DNA of 64,000 nt from Rhodobacter sp. SY28-1 (GTDB lineage Bacteria; Pseudomonadota; Alphaproteobacteria; Rhodobacterales; Rhodobacteraceae): the NCBI RefSeq assembly GCF_005222785.1, contig NZ_STGH01000002.1, positions 558,001 to 622,000 on the forward strand, read 5' to 3'. This document shows, in pieces, positions 51,514 through 59,541 of this stretch. The notes beneath the pieces were generated by a model, which searched no databases, had not been told where the DNA came from, and saw nothing but the letters and a program-made list of their open reading frames with translations. Made by a program: the position numbers and the translations under genes. The first letter of the stretch is position 1; every line of letters begins with the position of its first letter.

Positions 51514-51741
51514 TTACTGTTCGCTAACGGTCAAGAGATCGGGTTCGTCGTCATTGCCACAGGCGATTGCACAGACAATCACCAGGCCCACGACAACCGG
51601 GACGATCCAGCCCGAACGGGGCGACTCGGCCACGACTTCCGGCTGGCCTTCCTCTTCGATGACCATCGGCCCGCCGGCAAAGCTGGCCGTGGCTCCGAAC
51701 GCCATCGAGAACGCCAGAATGGCGGATGCAAGTTTCTTCAT
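51514..51741 (-). CDS. Small exported membrane protein, paralog 1 of 4
   Basis: 75 residues: a signal peptide (MKKLASAILAFSMAFGATA, cleaved near SFA), then GGPMVIEEEGQPEVVAESPR, an acidic exposed segment, then a single span GWIVPVVVGLVIVCAIA and an acidic tail CGNDDEPDLLTVSEQ. AGGAAG lies 6 nt before ATG 51741. It belongs to a set of four tandem homologs at 51514-53289, all on the minus strand. The topology predicted is periplasmic N-domain, one helix, short acidic tail. No known family or function is recognised. Confidence 0.8.
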   Translation of the reverse strand: MKKLASAILAFSMAFGATASFAGGPMVIEEEGQPEVVAESPRSGWIVPVVVGLVIVCAIACGNDDEPDLLTVSEQ

Positions 51742-51960
51742 TTGCTGCTTCCTCATGTCTTGTTTCGGCTCTTCTTCGGCCGATGTCGGACAGTTGTTCG
51801 ACGCATTCGGATATTCAAGCTTAACCAGCAAGGCTGCCTTTGACAGATCCTGGCTGTGCCAAACTTGCTTCACATCCAAGCTGATCAATGGCCAAGTCGT
51901 TGCCTGACCGAAGAGTATTGCAATCGATTCAGACCGGGCGCGTCGCTGAACAAGCAACGC

Positions 51961-51992
51961 AAAAAAACGGCAGCACCCAAGGCGCTGCCGTT
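51961..51992 (-). terminator. Rho-independent terminator after paralog 2
   Basis: On the minus strand AACGGCAGC and GCTGCCGTT (51984-51992 and 51966-51974) form a 9-bp stem with a 9-nt loop, followed by a T-run of seven (51961-51967). It ends the transcript of the gene at 52057-52266. Confidence 0.85.
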
Positions 51993-52056
51993 CAGAAGAT
52001 CGACGGTGGCAGGTTCAGTCGTCCTCAATGGTGAGACGACAGTCCTGCCCGAGTGA

Positions 52057-52266
52057 TTACTCGGCGGTGTCGTCGTCGCTGCCACAAGCGATCGCGCAGA
52101 TCAGGACCAGGCCGACAACGACCGGGACGATCCAGCCCGAACGGGGCGAATCAGCAACGACTTCCGGCTGGCCTTCTTCTTCGATGACAACCGGGCCACC
52201 AGCGAAGGCGGTCGAGGCGGTGAACGCGGTGGTCAGCGCCAGAACAGATGCAGCAATACGTTTCAT
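52057..52266 (-). CDS. Small exported membrane protein, paralog 2 of 4
   Basis: 69 residues with the same layout as paralogs 1 and 3: a signal peptide MKRIAASVLALTTAFTASTA, then GGPVVIEEEGQPEVVADSPR, the span GWIVPVVVGLVLICAIA, and a tail CGSDDDTAE. Between the signal peptide and the tail it differs from paralog 3 at one position. It has its own strong terminator downstream (51961-51992) and a 240-bp gap upstream, so it is likely a monocistronic unit. Confidence 0.82.
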   Translation of the reverse strand: MKRIAASVLALTTAFTASTAFAGGPVVIEEEGQPEVVADSPRSGWIVPVVVGLVLICAIACGSDDDTAE

Positions 52267-52505
52267 TTTCAGTTTCCCTTCTTTCACGCGACGGCATGGA
52301 CCCATCGGATGGAATCACATTGCATCGGGCTTTTGGAATTGCAAGCAAGATGCAGACCGTCGTGCGCATCAGGTCACACCTGTACCAATCTTGCCTCACA
52401 CCGCCAGGGCGGCGGATCACATCGTGTCTCAGGAACCTTCAGACGGCACCTTCGGGGCCACCCGTCCGACCTTGCCCCCAGGACTGCGCGGTCACCTCAG
52501 GGCCG

Positions 52506-52542
52506 AAAAAAAATGACGCGGCAGACAAGTCCGTCTGCCGCG
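52506..52542 (-). terminator. Rho-independent terminator after paralog 3
   Basis: On the minus strand a 10-bp stem (CGCGGCAGAC with GTCTGCCGCG) is followed by TCA and a T-run of eight. It lies just beyond the stop codon of paralog 3 and isolates it from paralog 2. Confidence 0.88.
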
Positions 52543-52567
52543 CCAAAGATGCGTAACTGATAGTGCC

Positions 52568-52813
52568 TCAGGCCGGCGGAGGCAGCGGCGGCGGAGGCGG
52601 AGGCGGAACCGGAGTGGTTTCTTCGTCGTCATTTCCGCAAGCAATTGCGCAAATCAGGACCAGGCCAACAACGACCGGAACGATCCACCCCGAACGGGGC
52701 GATTCAGCGACGACTTCCGGCTGGCCTTCCTCTTCGATCACGACCGGCCCGCCCGCGAAGGCAGAGGACGCAGTCATCGCAAGCGCCAGCAAGGGCGCAG
52801 CAGATTTCACCAT
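52568..52813 (-). CDS. Small exported membrane protein, paralog 3 of 4
   Basis: 81 residues. The signal peptide is MVKSAAPLLALAMTASSAFA. The conserved GGPVVIEEEGQPEVVAESPR and GWIVPVVVGLVLICAIA follow. The tail differs: CGNDDEETTPV and then a run of prolines (about ten) to the end. AAGGATAC precedes ATG 52813. A polyproline tail might contact a partner protein or keep the tail extended. Confidence 0.82.
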   Translation of the reverse strand: MVKSAAPLLALAMTASSAFAGGPVVIEEEGQPEVVAESPRSGWIVPVVVGLVLICAIACGNDDEETTPVPPPPPPPLPPPA

Positions 52814-53061
52814 GGAGTATCCTTTCTGTTGTCCGGAGACATCCGGCACCGGCGGTCGCCGATCCCGAAATCAGGCTAGGCAGCAGAAAATCCCCATACA
52901 ACGATTCGTCGGAAGTTGTGCCATTCATTGGCAAACTTTGGCTTTCTTGCAACAAAACCAGAAATGCCTGCCGATTGTACGGCAAGCACCATGTATTCCA
53001 GTCGTCTTGCCAGCGTGTATCAGCGCCACTGACTGAATTGCGCTCTTACTGCCGGAAACCT

Positions 53062-53289
53062 TTACTTCGGCGGTTCAACCGGCGCCGGATCGTCATCGCC
53101 GCCACCGCAAACCACCAGACACACCAGAACCAGCGCCCCCAGGACCGGCAGGATGCCGCCCGAACGCACGGTCGTCGCTTCGACCACTTCGTTGTTGCCT
53201 TCCTCGATCAGCACGGGGCCGCCGGCATGCGCGACCGTACTGCCAAGGACTGTCGCTGCAAGCACCGCCGATTTCAGGATAGTGCGCAT
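53062..53289 (-). CDS. Small exported membrane protein, paralog 4 of 4 (diverged)
   Basis: 75 residues, the most diverged copy. The signal peptide is MRTILKSAVLAATVLGSTVA, then HAGGPVLIEEGNNEVVEATT, the span GGILPVLGALVLVCLVVCGG and an acidic tail DDDPAPVEPPK. It keeps the AGGPVxIEE start of the mature part, the Gly-Pro-containing helix, the Cys-Gly at its end and the acidic tail. It is first in the transcription direction of the cluster. Confidence 0.8.
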   Translation of the reverse strand: MRTILKSAVLAATVLGSTVAHAGGPVLIEEGNNEVVEATTVRSGGILPVLGALVLVCLVVCGGGDDDPAPVEPPK

Positions 53290-53494
53290 TCGTTTCTCTC
53301 CATGTCCCCAGGGTGCGGCCTGACTGCCGCAATCTTGTCACAAACCCTTAGTGCGCGAAGATGCTCGCTGCAATCAATCCGGGCCGGTGGAAACAATTTC
53401 TCCACAGGAATCTCGGTCGATTCGCCGATAGGTTGTGGGCTGGACGAGAGGCAGGGCTATGCGTTGGGTCGGACCTTCGACGCCCGGGGCGCTG

Positions 53495-54481
53495 TCAGAA
53501 CATCCCGGGCACCACCTGGTCGGGCGGCCGATGCCCGTCGGCGAAGGTCTTGATGTTGATGATGACCTTTTCGCCCATCTCGACCCTGCCCTCGATCGTG
53601 GCCGATCCCATATGGGGCAGCAGGACGACATTCGGCAGCTCCAGAAGCCGCGGATTGATGTCGGTGCCGTGTTCATAGACGTCAAGACCCGCCCCGGCCA
53701 GTTCCCCGGCCCGCAGCGCCCGGGTCAGGGCATTCTGGTCGATCACCTCTCCCCGCGACGTGTTCACCACCACCGCCGAAGGCTTCATCAGCTTCAGCCG
53801 CCGCGCGTTCAGCAAGTGGAAGGTCGACGGCGTATGCGGGCAGTTGACGCTGACGATATCCATCCGCGCCAGCATCTGGTCCAGGCTTTCCCAGTAGGTC
53901 GCCTCATGTTCGGCCTCGATCTCGGGCCGCAGGCGTTTTCGGTTGTGATAGTGCACCTGCAGCCCGAAGGCCCGCGCCCGCCGCGCGACAGCCTGGCCGA
54001 TGCGTCCCATCCCCAGGATGCCCAGCCGACGCCCGCCCAGCCGTCCGCCCAGGTTCGCCATCGGCGACCAACCCGTCCAGCTGCCGGACTGCATGATCTG
54101 CAGGCCTTCCGGAATGCGCCGCGTCACCGAAAGCATCAGCGCCATCACCATGTCCGCCGTATCCTCGGTCGATACGCCGGGCGTGTTCGACACCAGAATC
54201 CCGCGCTGCCGGGCGGTCGAGACGTCGATGTGATCGAACCCGGCCCCGTAGTTGGCGATCAGCTTCAGCTTCTCCCCCGCCTGGGCCAGCAGCCCCGCAT
54301 CAATCGTATCGGTGATCGTCGGCACCAGCACATCCGCCCGTCGCATCGCCGCCGCCAGTTCCTCGCGCGTCATCGCCACATCCGGGTCGCGCAGTTCGAC
54401 GTCGAACAGCTCCTTCATCCGCGTCTCGACCGCCTCGGGCAACCGTCGCGTCACGACCACAGTCAGGTGGCTGGCAGGCAT
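53495..54481 (-). CDS. D-2-hydroxyacid dehydrogenase (glycerate/glyoxylate reductase-like)
   Basis: A 328-residue NAD(P)-dependent enzyme. The Rossmann motif is RLGILGMGRIGQAVARRA near residue 155. The catalytic set is visible as NTSRGEVIDQNAL (Arg), LDVYEHG (Glu) and VLLPHMGSAT (His). GAGFDHIDVSTARQRGI and NTPGVSTEDTADM are the substrate-domain marks. The pattern fits glyoxylate/hydroxypyruvate reductases. The start at 54481 is the family start; upstream codons to 55342 are shadows of the genes on the other strand. Confidence 0.93.
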   Translation of the reverse strand: MPASHLTVVVTRRLPEAVETRMKELFDVELRDPDVAMTREELAAAMRRADVLVPTITDTIDAGLLAQAGEKLKLIANYGAGFDHIDVSTARQRGILVSNTPGVSTEDTADMVMALMLSVTRRIPEGLQIMQSGSWTGWSPMANLGGRLGGRRLGILGMGRIGQAVARRARAFGLQVHYHNRKRLRPEIEAEHEATYWESLDQMLARMDIVSVNCPHTPSTFHLLNARRLKLMKPSAVVVNTSRGEVIDQNALTRALRAGELAGAGLDVYEHGTDINPRLLELPNVVLLPHMGSATIEGRVEMGEKVIINIKTFADGHRPPDQVVPGMF

Positions 54482-54613
54482 GCGTGATCTCCCCGACACT
54501 TCCAAATCCGGCGTCCTTGGGGCAAGGTGCAGCCAAGCGGGGCGATGCACAAGACCCAAGGCTGAGCGGTAACGGGGACGGTGCGCTGTGGCGACACCCG
54601 AAAAGGCGACAAG

Positions 54614-55162
54614 ATGATGCGGATAGCGGGCGTTCTGGCACTTGTGGGTGCGCTGTGCGGCACTTCCCTGTTGGCCCAGGAAACCGACGCGCCGGTCACC
54701 TCGGACAAGCCGCCGGAAAAGCAGTGCCAGCCGGATGTCGGCTGCGTGACGAACCTGCCCCTGCCGCGCTTCGTGTCCCTGAAGGGCAGCGAAGGCAACG
54801 CACGCCGCGGGCCTGGCCTCACGCACCGAATCGACTGGGTCTTCACCCGCGCAGGCATGCCCCTTCGCATCACTGCGGAATACGAGAACTGGCGCCGGGT
54901 CGAGGATTCCGAAGGCGCGGGCGGCTGGGTCCACTACTCGCTTCTGTCCGGGGTGCGCAGCGCGCTGGTGACGCTCGACATGGCCGAACTGCGCGAAGCC
55001 CCGGACGACAGCGCGACCGTTATCGCCCAGGCCGAGCTGGGCGTGATCGGGCGGCTTCTGGAATGCAATCCCGACTGGTGCCGCGTATCGCTGGACGGCA
55101 CGCGCGGCTGGATGCTGAAGACCGCGCTCTGGGGTGTGAAGTCCGATGAAATCATCGAATAG
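54614..55162 (+). CDS. Exported SH3-domain protein
   Basis: A 182-residue protein with a signal peptide (MRIAGVLALVGALCGTSLLA) and two bacterial SH3-like units. The first includes FVSLKGSEGNARRGPGL and WRRVEDSEGAGGWVHYSLLS. The second includes LREAPDDSATVIAQAELGVI and WCRVSLDGTRGWMLKTALWG. Such proteins bind cell-wall peptides. AAAAGG lies before ATG 54614. The end overlaps the next gene by 17 nt. Confidence 0.85.
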   Translation: MMRIAGVLALVGALCGTSLLAQETDAPVTSDKPPEKQCQPDVGCVTNLPLPRFVSLKGSEGNARRGPGLTHRIDWVFTRAGMPLRITAEYENWRRVEDSEGAGGWVHYSLLSGVRSALVTLDMAELREAPDDSATVIAQAELGVIGRLLECNPDWCRVSLDGTRGWMLKTALWGVKSDEIIE

Positions 55163-56069
55163 CCCGACCGAAGGGAAAGTCCGGCTGACGATCTCGGCCG
55201 GCATCGCCTCGGTCACTGTGGCGGGCATCCTTGTCGCGCTCAAGCTCTGGGCGCTGGCCGAAACCGGCGCCCTGTCGATTGCCGCCTCGCTGGCCGACAG
55301 CGCGATGGACCTGATCATGTCCCTTGGGGCCGCCGCCGCCATCGTCTACGCCGCACGCCCCGCCGATGAGGATCACGCCTTCGGCCACACCTCGGCCGAG
55401 GACCTTGCTGCCCTGGGGCAGTCGGCCTTCATCATGGTGTCTGCCGGTCTCATCAGTTGGACGGCCGTCGCCCGGCTGTCCGCGGCCACCTCACCCGAAT
55501 TGTCATCGGAAGGCCGTGGGTTGATCGTGATGGTGCTCTCCATCGCGCTGACCCTGGGCCTGGTCTGGTGGCAGGGCCGCGTGGCACGGAAGACCGGCAG
55601 CAAGGTCGTGGCGGCGGACCGGCTGCACTATCTGGGCGACCTTCTCCCCAGCCTCGGTGCGATCCTGGCCCTGTGGATCTCCAGCCAGTTCGGGATTGGC
55701 TCGGTCGACGCGGTGGTGGCGCTCATCGCGGCAGGGGTCATGGCCATCGGCGCGCTGCGGATCGGCAGGGATGCCTGGGACGCGCTGATGGACCGGGCGG
55801 CCGATCCGGCGATCCTGGAAGGTATCGCCCAAATCGCCCGCGACTGGCCCGGGGTTCGCGGGTTTCACGATCTGAAGACCCGTCGCGCCGGAAGCCGCGT
55901 CTTCGTCAACCTGCATATCGAACTGGACGGCGACCAGTCCCTGCGCGAGGCGCACGACATCGGCGCGGGCCTGCGCCGGGCCATCCTCGCGGCCTATCCG
56001 CAGGCCGATGTCATCATCCACAAGGATGTCTATCGGGATCAGGCGTCGGGCCCGTCGCCAACCGGTTGA
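55146..56069 (+). CDS. Cation diffusion facilitator (FieF-like) transporter
   Basis: A 307-residue CDF protein with six spans. The metal site shows in SLADSAMDLIMSLGAA (DxxxD) and in YLGDLLPSLGAILAL, where HYLGD supplies His and Asp. The loop PADEDHAFGHTSAEDLAALG has the HxxxH-type binding element. The C-terminal cytoplasmic domain (SRVFVNLHIELDGDQSLREAHDIG) is the metallochaperone-like part. It should export Zn2+, Fe2+ or a similar ion. It overlaps the SH3 gene and so is probably co-expressed. Confidence 0.92.
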   Translation: MKSSNSPTEGKVRLTISAGIASVTVAGILVALKLWALAETGALSIAASLADSAMDLIMSLGAAAAIVYAARPADEDHAFGHTSAEDLAALGQSAFIMVSAGLISWTAVARLSAATSPELSSEGRGLIVMVLSIALTLGLVWWQGRVARKTGSKVVAADRLHYLGDLLPSLGAILALWISSQFGIGSVDAVVALIAAGVMAIGALRIGRDAWDALMDRAADPAILEGIAQIARDWPGVRGFHDLKTRRAGSRVFVNLHIELDGDQSLREAHDIGAGLRRAILAAYPQADVIIHKDVYRDQASGPSPTG

Positions 56070-56090
56070 CGGCAGGCAGCAATCAGGCGA

Positions 56091-56106
56091 TTATACGCGC
56101 GTATAA
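56091..56106. promoter_or_regulatory. 16-bp perfect palindrome before the TetR gene
   Basis: TTATACGCGCGTATAA is a perfect palindrome 11 bp before the TetR start. TetR proteins often bind such sites and repress their own operon, so this is a strong operator candidate. Confidence 0.75.
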
Positions 56107-56117
56107 CAGGTGACCCG

Positions 56118-56777
56118 ATGCAACCCGCCCGCCGCCTTTACCGCCGCGAAAGCGAAGAGAACCGCCGTTCGGCGCTGATCGCCGCAACTCAGGAGCTGGT
56201 TGCCGAAGGCGGGCCCGAGGCCGCGACAGTCCGCGCCATCGCCGAGCGGGCCGGGGTCACGCCAGGGCTGATCCGGCACTATTTCCAGTCCAAGGACGAA
56301 TTGAACCGCGCCGCCTACCGGACCCTGATGGACGGGATGACCGCCAAGGGCTCGGACGCCATCGAAGGCGTGGGCGCGCAGCCCGCCGAACGTCTCGCAG
56401 CCTTCATCGCCGCCTCCCTGCGCCCGCCGGTGCTGGATGCCGGTGCCGTGGTGCTCTGGGCTGGCTACATGCACAAGGTGCGCAGCGATCCCGATCTTCT
56501 GGCCGTGCACGAGGCAGGCTATCTGGCCTATCGCGACACCTTGCAGAAACTGATCGAAGCCCTCCCGCGCGACACTGAACCGGGGCAGACCCGCCGCGAG
56601 GCCATCGCCTGCAATGCCCTGATCGACGGGCTCTGGGTCGAGGGCTCGCTTCTGTCCGCCTCCTTTGCGCCGGGCGAGATCGTCTCGATCGGCCTTGGCT
56701 CGGCCGGTGCGATCCTCGGCATTGACCTCTTGGCCCATACGGCCCTGCTGCCCGACTTTGGAAGGAAGACCGCATGA
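56118..56777 (+). CDS. TetR family regulator (BetI-like)
   Basis: A 219-residue repressor. The HTH is EAATVRAIAERAGVTPGLIR, followed by HYFQSKDEL. The ligand domain, with AFIAASLRPPVLDAGAVVLW and ACNALIDGLWVEGSLL, matches the BetI-type C-terminal domain. It is the first gene of an operon with an aminotransferase and a TPP enzyme (ATGA overlaps), so it probably senses an amino-acid-derived ligand. Its probable operator lies at 56091-56106. Confidence 0.92.
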   Translation: MQPARRLYRRESEENRRSALIAATQELVAEGGPEAATVRAIAERAGVTPGLIRHYFQSKDELNRAAYRTLMDGMTAKGSDAIEGVGAQPAERLAAFIAASLRPPVLDAGAVVLWAGYMHKVRSDPDLLAVHEAGYLAYRDTLQKLIEALPRDTEPGQTRREAIACNALIDGLWVEGSLLSASFAPGEIVSIGLGSAGAILGIDLLAHTALLPDFGRKTA

Positions 56778-57961
56778 GATACGCCTCCGTCACCGACCGG
56801 CTCGCCGGACTGGGCGGCGCGAAATGGGCGCTGCATGCCCGCGCCCGTGCGATGAAAGCCGCAGGCGAGGAGATCATCGAGCTCACCATCGGTGAGCCTG
56901 ACGTGCCCACGCCGCCCCGGTTCATCGAAGCGGCGGCCAAGTCGATGGCAGCAGGCCGCACCGGCTATTCCAACGGTCGGGGCGAACCCGGCGTCGTTGC
57001 CGCCTTGGCCGCGCGCTACTCGGCCCGCCGTGGGCGCGAGATCGGCCGCGACCAGATCATGTGCCTGCCCGGCACCCAGACCGTGCTTTACGGCGTCCTG
57101 CGCGCCCTGGTCGAAGCCGGGGACGAGGTGCTGATCGGCGACCCGATGTATGCGACCTACGAAGGCCTGATCACCCAGACCGGCGCCAGCGCGGTCCCGG
57201 TGCCCCTGAAGCCCGAACACGGCTTCCGGATTCAGGTCGCCGACGTTGCCGCCCGGATCACGCCCCGCTCGCGCGTCCTGTTCCTCAACACCCCGCACAA
57301 CCCCACCGGTGCCGTGCTGCGGGCCGAGGACATCCGTGCGCTTGGTGCGCTTGCCAAGGCCCATGACCTCTGGATTCTCTCGGACGAGGTCTACGAGGAT
57401 CTCGTCTTCCCGAACGTCCCCTTCGCCTCACCGCTGGACTTCCCCGAACTGGCGGAACGCACCATCATCGCCTCGTCGATCTCCAAGTCCCACGCAGCCC
57501 CGGGGTTCCGGTCCGGCTGGTGCGTCGGCCCGGCTGAATTCTGCGCGCGGATGCTGCCACTTTCAGAAACCATGCTTTTTGGTAGCCAACCCTTCATTGC
57601 GGACCTCACTGCTCTTGCAGTTTCCGAACCTTCGCCCGTGGCCGAGGGGATGGTCGACCGCTTCTCCCGCCGTGCCGCGATCCTTGCGAAGACGCTGGAT
57701 GGCGTCGGTGGCCTGCGCGTCCACCGTCCCGAGGCGGGGATGTTCACCCTAGTCGACGTCCGCGCCACCGGCCTGTCGGGCGAGGCCTTTGCCAGCGGAC
57801 TTCTGGATCACCAGAAGGTCGCCGTCATGCCCGGCGAAAGCTTTGGCGCCGGGCTTGCAGGCTGGTTGCGCCTGTCGCTGACCCAACCGGACGACCGCAC
57901 CACGCTCGCCGCCACCCGCATCGCCGCCCATGCGGCCAGCATCCTGGGGAACGCAGCATGA
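56774..57961 (+). CDS. PLP-dependent aminotransferase, class I/II (arginine:pyruvate transaminase-like)
   Basis: A 395-residue fold-type-I enzyme. The substrate-side marks are IIELTIGEPDVPTPP near the start, LNTPHNPTGAVLRAED, and WILSDEVYEDLVF with the Asp that contacts PLP. ASSISKSHAAPGFRSGWCVG has the catalytic Lys in SISKSHA, and LRLSLTQPDD contains the carboxylate-binding Arg. It overlaps both neighbours by 4 nt. Next to a 5-guanidino-2-oxopentanoate decarboxylase-like gene, an arginine transaminase (AruH) role is plausible but not proved by sequence. Confidence 0.85.
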   Translation: MRYASVTDRLAGLGGAKWALHARARAMKAAGEEIIELTIGEPDVPTPPRFIEAAAKSMAAGRTGYSNGRGEPGVVAALAARYSARRGREIGRDQIMCLPGTQTVLYGVLRALVEAGDEVLIGDPMYATYEGLITQTGASAVPVPLKPEHGFRIQVADVAARITPRSRVLFLNTPHNPTGAVLRAEDIRALGALAKAHDLWILSDEVYEDLVFPNVPFASPLDFPELAERTIIASSISKSHAAPGFRSGWCVGPAEFCARMLPLSETMLFGSQPFIADLTALAVSEPSPVAEGMVDRFSRRAAILAKTLDGVGGLRVHRPEAGMFTLVDVRATGLSGEAFASGLLDHQKVAVMPGESFGAGLAGWLRLSLTQPDDRTTLAATRIAAHAASILGNAA

Positions 57962-59541
57962 CCACTGTCGGCATCCGCCTTGTCGAAGGCCTGATCGCGC
58001 GCGGCATCGACACCGTCTTCGGCATCCCCGGCGTTCACACCATCGAGCTTTACCGCGGCCTCGCTGCCGCAGGCGACAAGATCCGCCACGTCACCCCCCG
58101 CCACGAACAGGGCGCGGGCTTCATGGCCGACGGCTACGCCCGTGTCGCGGGCAAACCCGCCGCAGCCTTCGTCATCACCGGGCCGGGCCTGACCAACACC
58201 CTGACCGCCATGGCGCAGGCAAAGGCCGACTCAGTGCCGATGCTGGTCGTCTCGGGCCTCGGGCGCAGCGACACGCTGGGCAAAGGCCTGGGCCGCCTGC
58301 ACGAACTGCCCGACCAAGGCGCGATGGTGGCCTCCCTTTGCCACACCGAAACCGTGACCGACCCCAAGAAACTGGGCGAGGTTCTGGACCGCGCCTTTGC
58401 CGCGATGACCGCCGGTCGTCCCGGCCCCGCACATATCCAGATTTCCACCAACATGATGGCCCAGCCCTGCCCCGAACTGCCGCCCCCGGTGGTCTCCGGC
58501 AGCGCTGTGCCCCTGCCGCTTGGCCGGTTGCGCGGCATTGCCACCACGCTGAACGAGGCCGAGAAGATCGTCATCCTCGCCGGGGGCGGCACCCGCGGGG
58601 CCGAGACAGCCCTGCAGAAGCTTGCCGAATCCATCGACGCCCCGGTGATCCAGACCGTCAACGCCCGCGGCGCGATGTTCGGCCACCGGCTGACGGTTCC
58701 GGCCTCGCCCAGCCTCGCCTCGGTCCGCAAGCTGATTGCCGAGGCCGACCAGATCCTTGCTATCGGCACCGAGCTTGGGCCGACCGACTATGACATGTAT
58801 GTCAACGGCAAGGTCCCCGACCTGTCCGGCATGATCCGCATCGACATCTGCGCCGACCAGCTGGCACGGCACCCGGCCAAGATGCCGATCAAGGCCGATG
58901 CAGGCGCCATGATGGCCGCGCTGATGCCGATGACCATCCGCGCCAACCGCGAGGGGGCCGAACGCGCCGAGGCCACCCGACAGGCCGCCCGCGCCGAACT
59001 GGCCAGCCTAAACGACTTGATGCCCGCACAGCTCGACATGGTCGAGGCGATCCGCAACGCGATGCCGCGGGCGATCATCGTCGGCGACAGCACCCAGCCG
59101 GTCTATGCCGCGAACCTCTACTACGACCACGACCGCCCCGGCGGCTGGTTCAACGCCGCCACCGGTTATGGTGCGCTCGGCTACGGCCCCGGCGCCGCCG
59201 TCGGTGCCGCCATCGCCGCCCCCGGCGTCCCCGTCGTCTGCCTGATCGGCGACGGCGGCCTGCAATTCTCACCCGGAGAGTTGCGCACAGCGCTGGACGA
59301 AAAGCTGCCGATCACCTTCATCGTCTGGAACAACTCCGGCTTCCGCGAAATCGCCGACGCGATGCGCCAGGCCAAGGTCAGCCCGATCCTCGGCTGCGAC
59401 CCCTCGCCTCTGGACATGGAACACTTCGCCATGGCTTGCGATCTGCCCTTTGCCCGCGTGGCGCAGGACCCGGCCGAACTGGCCGAAATCCTCGACACCC
59501 CGCAGGACGGCCCGCGTCTCCTGGAGGTTCAGGCCCGCTGA
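57958..59541 (+). CDS. aruI: Thiamine-diphosphate enzyme, 5-guanidino-2-oxopentanoate decarboxylase-like
   Basis: A 527-residue acetolactate-synthase-fold protein. The N-terminal domain has TVFGIPGVHTIELYRGL and the catalytic Glu in PRHEQGAGFMADGYAR. The C-terminal ThDP-binding motif is LIGDGGLQFSPGEL with GDG and a downstream NNSGF (GDGx23-27NN type). The sequence closely resembles proteins annotated as AruI in Rhodobacterales, which decarboxylate 2-oxo-arginine after transamination. The preceding aminotransferase would supply that substrate. Acetolactate synthase is less likely because no regulatory subunit is present. Confidence 0.8.
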   Translation: MTTVGIRLVEGLIARGIDTVFGIPGVHTIELYRGLAAAGDKIRHVTPRHEQGAGFMADGYARVAGKPAAAFVITGPGLTNTLTAMAQAKADSVPMLVVSGLGRSDTLGKGLGRLHELPDQGAMVASLCHTETVTDPKKLGEVLDRAFAAMTAGRPGPAHIQISTNMMAQPCPELPPPVVSGSAVPLPLGRLRGIATTLNEAEKIVILAGGGTRGAETALQKLAESIDAPVIQTVNARGAMFGHRLTVPASPSLASVRKLIAEADQILAIGTELGPTDYDMYVNGKVPDLSGMIRIDICADQLARHPAKMPIKADAGAMMAALMPMTIRANREGAERAEATRQAARAELASLNDLMPAQLDMVEAIRNAMPRAIIVGDSTQPVYAANLYYDHDRPGGWFNAATGYGALGYGPGAAVGAAIAAPGVPVVCLIGDGGLQFSPGELRTALDEKLPITFIVWNNSGFREIADAMRQAKVSPILGCDPSPLDMEHFAMACDLPFARVAQDPAELAEILDTPQDGPRLLEVQAR

